Assembly (NCBI GenBank): GCA_921293015.1
Contig: OV121090.1
Location: 20,598,304 to 20,662,303, forward strand
Direction of reading: 5' to 3'
DNA from: Phorcus lineatus
Lineage: Eukaryota > Mollusca > Gastropoda > Trochida > Trochidae
Length of the DNA: 64,000 nt
A program made the position numbers and the translations under genes. The notes under the pieces were generated by a model that was not told where the DNA came from, searched no databases, and saw only the letters and a list, made by a program, of their open reading frames with translations. Numbering within the stretch: the first letter of the stretch is position 1; every line of letters starts with the position of its first letter. Positions 38,689 through 49,900 of the stretch are shown piece after piece.

Positions 38689-40098
38689 GCCACAATATAC
38701 CAATTTGAAGGTCAGAAGCTTCACCGAAATCAAATCTGTGATATGTGAATTTTAATGAATTGCAAATCTACCTCTAACATTCATATGTGCTGTGATATTA
38801 TGCTGTGATAAAATAACTTGTGTGAAATTTGTATGAAATGATTAAAAATGACAAATATTTCTTGTGTTTTAATTTCATTTTAACAGAAGCATTCTCTGGC
38901 ATGAGGGTATCTATATCAGTGTAAGGCTTTTGAAACTTCAGTGTTTACAATACTGGATTCTCAAGGCTGTATTTAGTTATTGCTCATTGGTTTTCTCATT
39001 ATTATGATGTAATATATGTATATATGATAAAGGTGAGAGAATTTAAAATTTTGGCAAAAGTTTTTTACCTAAGCACATATTTGTTAAAATAGGTTATAAC
39101 ATTGTCAATTTTTTATCACTCTATTGTAAACATTATTGTCCCTTTTTCGGATGTAGCTGATGTAGGATTTAAACTCACAGTCAAAACAGTGTCCAAACAC
39201 CTTAACAACTCGGCCACTGGACTTCATATTTTGCATATATCATTATAATCAATAAAAGAAACCAAAATATTAAAATAACAGATCCTTGAGAAATTTACAA
39301 AATTTTCACATCCTAAGTGAATGTATTCAACACAATCCCTTGTTGTCTTCCTCTGCATAAATCTGTGAAGTTTAGATAACCTCAACTTGAAAAGCTTTGA
39401 TGAAAAACACAGAAAGCTCTTGATAAGTGTTGCTGGCATCAAATTCTTCAAAATTGTTTTTGGAGTAAACATATAAAAACTGAAGAGTCACAATAGTGTC
39501 AAAATCTTCAATAATCTGTCACAACTTTTCTGTCAGGAAGATTGAGACATGACACAGCTGATCTGAAATAGTAAAAATATCTTTAAAACAGTATGTAAAC
39601 CTTTTGTACCAAAGATCAAAGGTTAAGACTGACCAAACAAATTCTCTTATCAAGTGTTCATACCAAACACATGGAATACATCCATAACATGAGACATTTG
39701 CAAAACATTATCAAATAATATCTTTCAGTGGCATTTAGAAGTGGTGAGAATGAACTGTAAAATGACTTTTTCATATTCATGATTGGTTAATTTTATAAAC
39801 TTTCCTTTGTTGTTTGACAATGAACATCCTTATATGGCTAGTGCATAAGTAGAAAACAGTGGCAAGATAATTCAGGTGGAATGAAAGTTGTGCCAGGGAA
39901 CAAAAATGGCATATGATCACATGAACATTTTTGGGGTTATTCTTGCACACAAAATGGCAGGAGTGTCCTTCAAAGCTGAAATATTGCTAAAGCAGGGCTG
40001 AACAGTAACTCATTCCCTCCCTGTGAAAGGGTCCACTAAAGAACAATGAACCTTCTGAACTTCAACCAAAAACACGAAAATATTTCCAACCTTTTGAT

Positions 40099-42851
40099 TT
40101 ATTTCAAAATCCTGGCATCTTCCAGTTTAAGCCACAGAGACTTATTGTTGTTAAGGTTACCTTTTATGCTTTGAATGATGTCCTTATCCTCTTTAGACCA
40201 CTGTTTGGACAGACTTTCCGAGTCAACATCACTTCTACAAGAGATGCCCTTTATCCAGGATACCTTGCTATGATATCTTCAATAGTCAAGGATTGAATTT
40301 ACATTGATAGACTAAATCAAATGTTTCAAATGTGCATACATGTACAAAACCCTATTCCTAGGCAACAGTTTTTGGCACTAATTTCATTTGCTTTGACATC
40401 ATAAAGAGGTCAATTTGAATAGGCATGACTGGAGAAGGCCTTTTCATTTGCTTAAATCTATCACAAATGTTGGAAATTACATGTATTAGTACTGCAGTCG
40501 ACCATTGTAACACGTTTTAATCGGATTTGGAGTTAATTGTATTCTGTTAGTCTTCAAATATTTGATCCAAATGTTTTGGAAAGTGCAAGTCTCCATCATT
40601 TCTTCGTATTTTAACTAACATATAAACATAACAATTAGACAAACTTAACAACAGCATAGCAGGGCAATATCTCCACTTTATTCAGATAGCAAAATGTCTG
40701 CCATGCACATGAGGGTGAAGGACGAGGTTGGTCCGGACCAAAACTATCAAAATTTTTACCCCATTTGTACCTCAAAAGAAGTAGTCAAAAGGTCAACTGT
40801 TTAAAGCTGACACAATCCACAAGCCCATCTGGCATTATAGGCATGTCGAGCTAAAGATTTATCAATCAATATATGTCTTCCTGAAAACCAGGTAGATTGT
40901 ATGCTATGTTTTAAAGTTTTCAATAAAAAGTAAATGGCAATAACAAGTCTTCTCCAAGACAAGGATACAGATCAAACAGCAAAGAGTCTGCAGTGGTCAA
41001 CATGTCCAGCATTTCGGCCAGTGATGGCCACACAGTCCTTGGAGCGGTCATCTTGTGAACATCCAAGACAGTGGAATGTCTCTTGTACATTCTCATACAC
41101 TGCTCCTCTTGCCTTGTGAAGTTATCTTGACTTTCTTTCACCATATTTCTTGAAAAATGGAAATGAAAAGTTTAGGCCATACCAAAAAGATTTCTAATAA
41201 CAATACAACTATCAAACCAAAGGAAGGATGAAAAATAAATTAGTAGTAATATTAAATCATGCCATTCTAAAGTTCAATAAGTGAAAATAAAAGCTCATTA
41301 TTTGATTGAGCGGACATCATCAATATCTTTCACCACTGAGAAAACTGATATATTTTAAGATTGATGACTATGATTGACTAATATTTTTTTTTTTTTTTAT
41401 GTCTTAATTAAGACACAATTTTAAAGTTGAAAATTATAAATATTCACATACCTTTAAAATGATTAGAAATGAATGGAACCTACACAAGATGAATGAAGTT
41501 AAAAACACCACAGGGAAAATCTATGCAAGTTGATTGATCTACATACCATTGATGTAGGTCTTAAACTTTTTAAATTTGCTCAAGAAACACAATCACTTTT
41601 TACCTTCAACTGCAGAAAAAATTAATCCAATAAAGATGAAACCCCAAAAGGTACATTTCAACATGACTGATTGATAAAAAACCCAGTTTCCTTGAGAAAC
41701 CATATTAGGACAGATGGACAAACCCACCTACTTACATATTCGCCTTAACTTATTTGGATGGGGGATAGAAACACTTATTGCTCGCCAGTGTAAGATACCA
41801 AGGTGTAATATTTATACAACTATTAAACTAGTGTATTACAGCTGCACCTATGACATCAAAAAAGTGTGTAGCTAGTCTTGAAAATGATAGTTTCAGCACA
41901 ATGTCGGCAATTCATGCTTGATCTTAGTGGGTGAGTTATAAACAAAATACTACACTTTGTACCACTATACTATACTATTACTATACTATTACTATTATAC
42001 TATTTTTATCAAACTTATGAATTATTTAGTATCAAACTCCCTTTTGCTCTTATCATACTAAATCAATAACTTGTTTGATGAAAAGAGCATTAAATGGAAG
42101 GTCCTCTATGTATATAACATGCAATGAATCGTGACCAACTCTATGGAATGATTATCTGCTTTATAATCAAGGCATGCCTACACAAGATTTTAGTTACTCT
42201 CGTTGTCATTCATCAAAAGAAGTAAATAGAAAGCTTTTGGGGACAGATATTTTGAGTTGCATTGGAAGATCCAGTAAATTTAAAAGGGGAGGTGGGTCAC
42301 CTTGAAAAGGTGTGGTTTACCATGTTTACAATTGACCTTTTCTCAAAATCCCTTTTTAAAAAGGAGGTTTGTCCCTCTGACAAATGATAAACTTTCTTGG
42401 TAAACAGAGAATTAGATATATAGCTGACATTGACTTTGAAGTTACTTACCCCTCATCATGACACACACCTAAGAGGGTATCTTATATTGCAGTGAAAAAC
42501 ATTCACTCAAGTTTGGGACCATTATTCAAATCCAATATCCACATTATAATTATTAATATCATTGATCATTACTACTTACAGTTTTTCGGTCAGCGAAGCA
42601 AGTTTTACATCAATTTCGGAGGATATTTTGAATAAGAGTCTCTCTTGGACATCAGGAAACTGTTTTGTTATTGGAAGATTTTCTACATCAGCATCTTTGC
42701 AGTTACTGTGTTGTTCATACAAGTTTCCAATTGAGTACACCAAACTTGATGATTCTGACAGAGTTGCCTCCCATTGATTGATGCATAAATCCAGCAATTG
42801 GAATGCCTTTTGTATCTTTTTCAATAACAATTCTTCATTGTCTTGGGCCAT
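40099..42851 (-). CDS. AIRIM: AIRIM / C1orf109 orthologue (AFG2-interacting ribosome maturation factor)
   Basis: Exons 42580-42851, 40969-41148 and 40099-40276 join in phase to 209 residues; human C1orf109 has 203. The start is MAQDNEELLLKK, behind a splice acceptor at 42872, so a 5' non-coding exon lies further up. The human landmarks are matched in order: FPDVQERLLFK (human FPDLKERLRRK), PSLAEMLDML (human PSVADMLEWL), and a C-terminal SLSKQWSKEDKD (human ALPKAWDRISKDE). In human the protein joins SPATA5/SPATA5L1 and CINP in the 55LCC ATPase complex acting in ribosome maturation and replisome proteostasis (family knowledge). The 40276 acceptor and 40969 donor were chosen because they give a gap-free alignment; an acceptor at 40267 is possible. 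Its promoter faces that of CDCA8. Confidence 0.86.
41149..42579 (-). other. AIRIM intron 2, nothing recognised
   Basis: AT-rich sequence with a poly-T run near 41386 and a CTATACTATTA-type microsatellite at about 41965-42005. No gene or transposon identified. Confidence 0.5.
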
Positions 42852-43284
42852 TGTGTATGAATAAAGTAATTCTGAAAGAAATTCTAAAATTTTAATTATC
42901 ATGAAATCATATGTACATATATTTTTGTTTCCAAATCAAGCCGATCTGAAATAGTATTTAAACATAATAAACATCTTCATTAATAAATTACAAATATGAA
43001 GAGGGCTACTTGCACTAAACTTCATTTCACTTAATATTACAATGTGCATAGTGATCCGCTCTACAGACATTGTAGAATACATGATAAGGCTTATAAAATT
43101 TGAAAATATATTTGGTAAAAATAGTTACCATTGATAACAGTATCAGTATCTAGGGGCAAGTAACTACCATTTACCATTAGTTAACTTAATCACCGCTATC
43201 TTTAATTGAAACATGATGATATGACAAGGTTTTGTCTGCGCTAACTGGAGTCAGCATGATCCAAGTAGGGATTTTTAAGCTTAA

Positions 43285-43753
43285 AGAGCCACTCCGTGAG
43301 TTGATGGAGTCATTTATGCCAAACTTAATCAATGGTGTCATTTGATCGTGAAGTATCAACTGTTACCAAAAAGAATCATTTTAAAGCTGATTGGTTTTGT
43401 ACAGTTACAATACGAAGGTAGAAAGTTGTAATTATGATCGAAAACCGGACAGTGGCGCGCGTCAAACAGCCAAACGTAACTTTGGAGACTTATCAAAAGC
43501 CGCCAGGAGGTCAGTTTGGAGTTGATAGTGCTTGTTAGGTTATATAACTAGTATCCATGTAAATTGAACATGTGATCTCCGCCTCTGTGTATTTATAAGG
43601 CTGTTTTTAGATTTCCATGGAAAATCAGTATTTGTCATATATTTGTCTTTTGCAGAGGAAAAGTTAACATGTTTTGAATTTATATCATAACAAATGACAT
43701 TTAGGTTCGTATCAAAGCCAAATAATATGTTATGAAAATCACGGACTGGCTCT
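43285..43753. mobile_element. TTAA-flanked MITE, best preserved copy
   Basis: 469 bp, starts AGAGCCACTCCGTGA and ends TCACGGACTGGCTCT. Exact TTAA at 43281-43284 and 43754-43757. The interior CGAAAACCGGACAGTGGCGC is the reverse of the core in the 36747 and 35655 copies. The TTAA target suggests piggyBac-driven mobilisation. Confidence 0.85.
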
Positions 43754-45174
43754 TTAAAATGGTAAAAAAAAACATAATGTACATGACTATCTCATAAGAT
43801 CTCTTTGCATGGATTGAATTTGAATTAGAAAGACTTGGTAAGAGTGACCTTTACAGGGGTAAAACCAGATGTTAAGCTATTGTGCCAAAAAATGAATATT
43901 TACAAACTGGCATTGTTAGGCCAAAATGACCAGTGGCCGGCAAAGTTCAGAGGAAATCATGTAACTTATATCAGGTTGTAACTTGATCCTGTCACAGGTG
44001 AGATGTGATGAGATTTTATGGGTGAAGGATTTATAAATATATTATAATTTATATAATTCCATAGATATCCTTATTTAGGTTAGACTGTGCATATTATTGT
44101 TGTAAAGCAAATTTATCATATTCTATTAGACTATAGTTTATTATCATTCTTATCATCAACACATCAATCATATAATATAATATCAAAATGAAACATTTTG
44201 ATTATTACATTTTATCTCTGTTGACTTTAACTTTACATTTAAGCTGACAGTATTATTGGTACCCTGCTCTGTTCTGAAGAAGTAATTTCTTGGATGCACT
44301 GCCAAGAGTTACTCATAATAATAACAGTTTAATCTAACAGGAAAAATCTATCCCTGATTTGATTTTTAATTGTGTTGTGTTGCCTTTGATTATAGGACAG
44401 AAGTTTAAGGCAATAAGAAATAAGATAACGTTATCATTACTAACATATGACATGTCATATGTAAGCCTATAAGTATCCACTTGCGTGCCGTTCACTTCCA
44501 CATGGTTCAATGTTTGCCACAAATAGGTATTGACCCTACATCGTAATTACCGCCTTTAAAAAATAACGCCCGGTCTTTGTTCAGGTTATGTCCAATGTCT
44601 CGTGCCAGAGTGTAAATAAAAAATAACTTATAACTTATTTGATTTAAACTTAAAATTGATTAATTCATCAATTTACGACATTATGGAACCAACATGCGGT
44701 AGATGAAAGACGATCCGATTGGTCGAATTCAACTCGTTCAACCGTATTACAGTTATTAGTATGAATGGAAAAACGGGCTTCATTCAAACGAAGGCGGATG
44801 TTTTGACAATATTCTGAGAGCTTTCTGAGAAAAATAGAAAAATAATCTTTGAGTATTCAAAATCGAAATCAGTATTTAACTTAGAAACTGGTAAGCAGTA
44901 GACGAGTAAATTTTTTATTTACAAATTCTGGTGAACTAGCACAAAAAAGAGAAGTAAACTCTTCACACATGATCGAATATAGGCCTATGCAAAATCTTTT
45001 GTATATGACATAAAATGTCAACTGCAATGTGTTACCAACCCTTACATCAGACAGACTATCTCTAAAAAAATCGTCTATAGGGATCCAATGTTTATTCTGA
45101 GTATAGTGTAATACATTACCTTATTTGACATACATACTGTAGCAATTAATTGGTGAAGTCATTGATAAAATTAC

Positions 45175-46185
45175 CACGAGCAGGGAGACCAGGGGGACAT
45201 CGATACAGGTCATATACAATATATAACAAGGTAATTCACATAGCCATATCAAGCTCCGATATATGTACTGTTATAACATTGCCCATTTTTAAAAAACAAC
45301 AAATGCACGTGTAAAAGTGGAACATGTAAAACAAAACCATCTTGATGTTGTTTTACAGAACCTTCATTCAAAGTGTCCTAACATTTAATTTTTTAAGTTG
45401 GTTTGGGAACCTGTCTGTTCAAAATAGAAACAAATTGATAAAAATCGTGAATACCGCATCTAAGATTATTGGGCTTCCTATTGAAACGATCGGCAGTTTT
45501 TATGAGCAGCAGTTATCGAAAAAAGGAAACAAAATTTTGGGTGATTCTTCCCATCCACTTTTCTTGGAGTATTCGACATTACCTTCTGGACGAAGGCTGC
45601 GTATGCCGACTTTTCGAACAAACAGGTTCCGCCAATCATTCATTCCCTGCAGCATTAGAGAAATAAATTCTGTCTAATGTTGCATCACGTTTTTCATGTA
45701 AATTAAGTAAATTATCTGTCTATCTTAACTGTTTTGACATGAATTGTTTTTTAATATTATGTTATTATTTGTCTTCATTCTGGAGAATAGTAATTATACA
45801 AAACAAATTTCCCTTTTGGGACAATAAAGATTATCTTATCTTATCTTATCTTATGTGCATTTGGTTTTTTTTTTAAAAATGGGCAATGTGAAGGGAGGTC
45901 GCAACTGGAACAAAGCTTTTTACCTCGATCTGGGCACTTCCGTTTTACGATGACGCAATAAAACTCGCTTTTGAAGTAACGTACGTCTAATTAAGAAGGT
46001 AACATAGACGTAATTCCACTTTTAAATTGGAGTTTGGGCATTTATGGATATGTTACGAGTAATACATATCGATGTCACTTTATGAGTATGTTTATAACAG
46101 TTTATATATCGGAGCTTGATATGGCTATGTGAATTACCTTGTTATATATTGTATATGACCTGTATCGATGTCTCCCGTGCTTGTG
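45175..46185. mobile_element. hAT-like element with exact 8-bp target duplication, enclosing a LINE fragment
   Basis: The inverted arms (45175-45276 and 46092-46185) share long identical runs such as GGTCATATACAATATATAAC and CACATAGCCATATCAAGCTC. AAAATTAC flanks both ends (45167-45174; 46186-46193), an exact 8-bp target duplication. The right arm is followed inward by about 200 bp of extra sequence. A second inner inverted pair, 45277-45308 and 45855-45888 (CATTGCCCATTTTTAAAA), brackets the LINE remnant. No transposase coding seen. Confidence 0.8.
45342..45854 (+). mobile_element. 3' end of a LINE (CR1/L2-type reverse transcriptase C-terminus)
   Basis: An open frame at 45342-45677 encodes 111 residues with the phrases SVLTFNFLSWFGNLSVQNRN, ASKIIGLP, LGDSSHPLFLEY and LPSGRRLRMP. 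This is the C-terminal region of non-LTR reverse transcriptases of the CR1/L2 group (recognised from memory). It is followed by a short 3' UTR and a TTATC pentamer tail at 45831-45854, as expected for these LINEs. Everything upstream of the C-terminus is absent, a 5' truncation. It lies inside the hAT-like element. Confidence 0.75.
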
Positions 46186-46221
46186 AAAATTACACCACTG
46201 TTAGATTTTGGCCTTTGTGCA

Positions 46222-46630
46222 CAAGGATGGGTATCGCTACTCATTTCCGTATTGCAATATATTGTGATACAGAGAGGTGTATTGCAATATATTGGTACTT
46301 TTCATATTTTTAATTTTTACATGCTCTCTTGACTAAATAATAGCAATAAGAACAGTGATCAATGCTCATCTGGCTCGTTTAGTAAAGAAAGATTATTCAG
46401 TGACTGGTTTCTGACTTTTTACATGTCCGTGCTATTTTCCTTTTGTGAGTTCACACTTCAACTATCAGTAAAATCATGTTTTTTGGTTATATTTTTCTGC
46501 AATTTTACACGGAAATTGTTAATTCTATATGATCCAATATATTGGATATTTTCAGAAGAGTGTACCAGTATGTATCATGTTGCTTCTGTATCACAATATA
46601 CAGATATACCGATAATAGCTCGCACCCTTA
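46222..46630. mobile_element. hAT-like MITE, intact copy
   Basis: Starts CAAGGATGGGTATCG and ends GATAATAGCTCGCACCCTTA. Flanked by TTTGTGCA (46214-46221) and TATGTGCA (46631-46638), an 8-bp duplication with one mismatch. Same family as 32345-33120 and 32447-32842. Confidence 0.72.
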
Positions 46631-46977
46631 TATGTGCATGATTCCAACAAGTCACAGAGTGTCTCTTTAATAATGTCTAACCCTGGAGTGCTGCTCTTTT
46701 CCGGGTGTTTAAAAAAAGTTAAACCTTTTTCTCATTTTTTGTAATCACGGTAAAGAAAATAGGGTAAATTTCTATATACATCTTAACAGACACACTTATC
46801 ATTAGGTAGGCTACATGCCTGATTTTGCAACAACTCTATATTTCCAGGAATATTTCATCATGTTCCCTCAAACTTTCCTCAGCTATGAGCAATTAATTTC
46901 AACACAAAAGTTCCTCTTTGAAGGCTTCATTATGTAAATTTTGTTGTTATTTTGTATTTCAGATTTGAACTTTAAAA

Positions 46978-49900
46978 ATGCCCCCAAGAAAAAGAACAAC
47001 AAGAATAAACACTCGAGCTAAGCCTAGAGCTCCCATTGGTGATGAAGGGAAATTGTTGACAGAACTCGAAAGGCAGATGAAATTAAAAACCTTCCTTGAG
47101 GATTACGATGCAAAAGGTGATTATCATTACCTTAAAAAAAAAATTTTGGGTCTCGATAATATGGCAAATCATTGGAATATTTGAATCTCAACCTTGATAC
47201 CTATATGGCCAGATGCCTGGTATTGCTAATGCTATGAATAGCATTTAATTTTGTCAACCATTGAAAATATAGTTTTAGGAATTGAAATCAACATTTTAAA
47301 CTGTTGCAACTTTTCAATTGCTGTTGGGTATTTTTTTAATCAATATTCAGAAGGTTCTATTTCATTTCCAATTACTATGATGAGAGTGACCTGACTCTGT
47401 GAAATAGTTTTGACATTATAGATCATAGTGATGATAATCTTAATAGTTTCTGACAGAAAATAAGCTAATAATTCATTTCTATTGCAATTTTTACCTGTCA
47501 AAACATACGATTTCATAAAATTTTACATTTAAGAAATATGACTAAAATTGACATGTCAAACGCAACATGGTAAATACTGAACCATGATGCTTTGATATGA
47601 TTTATATCCTAAATTGTTATCAATCTTACCGCTCCTTTTCATAATTTCATTTAATCAATTAATACAATTATTTATCAAAAGCATGTCTTGTTCAACATAT
47701 GCTTAACTTAACAGTTGCTGCACATATCAAAGCAATGGAAGAGAAGAAAAGTCACTTGACAAATATGGTGACCGCTCGACTGAAATCTGAACTCATGCAG
47801 TTACCAGAGGTAAAATCTTTTAGTCTGATGAAAATCGACCATTCTCTGAGGATAAAAGTTTTCAAATACTGACACTACTCGTTCCATAGGGGTTTCCGCT
47901 CCATAAAAAAACAGCCCCAAAGCTTCTATTTAATTTGATTTGATTAATCAAATACAATGCATAGCTTGATAATGAAATTCAAATCCATATTTCGAATTTA
48001 TTGAAAAAGCCTTAATGAAATATTCATTGAAACTACTATGAGCTATGCTTACTTCTCCCTAAATGAACGGCAATACAATTGATTCAACTTCAGACATGTG
48101 TCTGCTTAACCCTCTAACAAATCAAGCATAGCCTATTGGTTTATTACTGGTATAATTATTTTGAAATCATGTATTGTATTTTATATATGTAAAACTCGAA
48201 TCCATGGCAGGCCTCAAATCTGTGGCAGATTTTCAAATGCCTAACATTTGTACCTTTTTTTGGTATTTTTCTGCAATGATTAACCAAACCTTACGCTAGA
48301 CAAACTTACCCTAAAATCCGTCGACAGGAATCCAAGGGTTGAAAAAGATAGTCTTTCAATATCTTAGGGCTAAAGAAGACAGACTCACCGAGGGCTAAAA
48401 AGATCCTACAAAGTAAACACATTTGATATGGCATAAAGCCGTAAATGTTTTATTTACATGTAAGGTATTGTTTAATGTATTTTCGTAATTGGGATATGGA
48501 CTCGTATTATTTGGTCGTAAGCAGTTTGCAATATCTCTCTGTGTCTTCCCTAATTATTTTGCTAGCGACGCAATTGGGTCTTACGACGGGAACAGTTAGC
48601 TATTATGACGTCATCGCACAATGACGTCACTTAGCATGATGTCATGAAACAGTCTAACAATCAAACGCGCCACAGATAAGGAGATCCGCCATAGATTAGA
48701 AACCCGCCACAGAACTGAGTCCTACATATATGTCTTAACATCTTTTACAGGCAGTCCGAAAAATGACAATGACAGAATTTATTGGTAGGTATATTCTCTA
48801 TTTTAACATTGAAAAAATACCATTAACATTTCACATAAGATTCTTGAAATATTACTAATGATAAATTCAACATATAGTATTTTTATTCATAGAAACAAAA
48901 GAATCGTTTTTAAAATGACATTTTCTTTTTATTAATATGTATGATTTTATTATATTCATAAATACACTACTAACTGAAATATTACGGGCCAAGAGAACAA
49001 CTCGCACACCGCCCTGTCAATCAAGAAGTGTTGACTATTGCCTAAATTTTCAATTTTGGAAATTAGTGCATAGCATAAAAAAAAAAAAGACTTTGGTTGG
49101 TATTGACAATTTTTTACCTCTGTCCATGCTTAACCTTCTTTGAAAACAAGAGTCATTGTTTTATTTGGCCTTAAGACCTTTTTAAGTAGAGTGAAATTTT
49201 GGCACGTATCAAAGCCTTAGAAAATGTTTTAGAAATACCTTAAGTGGTTTACAAAGCATTACACATTTTTCTCTTCCAGCGGCAGGAGGTACAAGAGAGT
49301 CAGCTATAGAGAGTATCCACCAGGGAAACACGGCAAGTAGGAGCGTTAACTGCCCCGTGTCAAGCAAGCTAGTACGCACGATGTAAGTGTTTGCCATTGA
49401 TCGCAATTTTCATGGCTGACCAACAAGTGTTGAATAACTAAAGTATTGTTCCAACTCATTCATAGCCAACCAGGTTATATATTGATAAAGCTGATGTAGT
49501 AACTTTAATCCTATACATCTTCAAAGAACGAAGGTTGAAGTTCAGAGGCAACTTTTATCACCCCTTGGACTTTTCATCAGGAAGTGTTGGAAATAGCTAC
49601 CTGCCCGCCAGCAAATTGTTTGTTAATGTCAAGTGGGCTTTCTGAAGAAGAAGGCTGTTGGGCTTATATGATTTAAGAAATACTTATGCATTGCAGGATT
49701 TGTCAAAATTCAGGAGGGCCAGTTGACTTTTCAAATCATATGCCTTTCTTGCCATTAGGGACAAAACAAATTTCAAACAATGATCTATGCTGAAGTTACT
49801 TGCCCTTGATTTGAGTTAGCCAATGACACTGTTGTGCCATAGGACTTGGGTTCCTTTCTAAACACTTCACAACTCGCACAACTGGTCTTGTGTTTAGGAA

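Larger units (their letters stand above)
34135..40098. other. Intergenic region between the CAP-Gly gene and AIRIM (convergent ends)
   Basis: About 6 kb, AT-rich. It contains two TTAA-type MITE copies (35655-36130; 36747-37205) and a small inverted-end MITE (38566-38688). A possible AATAAA polyadenylation signal for the CAP-Gly gene is at 35110-35115. No coding sequence recognised; the short open frames have no domain or codon pattern that I can support. Confidence 0.55.
42872..46977. promoter_or_regulatory. Divergent region between AIRIM and borealin, invaded by transposons
   Basis: 4.1 kb separates the two start codons, but both first coding exons are preceded by splice acceptors (42872 on minus; 46962 on plus), so transcription starts inside this region. 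The CpG-richer stretch 44520-44890, with an ATTGG (CCAAT) box near 44719 and a good GTAAGC donor at 44891, is the best candidate shared promoter and first borealin exon (inference). The rest holds a TTAA-type MITE, a hAT-like element with a LINE fragment, and another hAT-like MITE. Confidence 0.4.

Noticed and set aside
45342-45677. 111-codon open frame as a host gene
   Set aside because: The residues match a LINE reverse transcriptase C-terminus and are followed by a TTATC tail.
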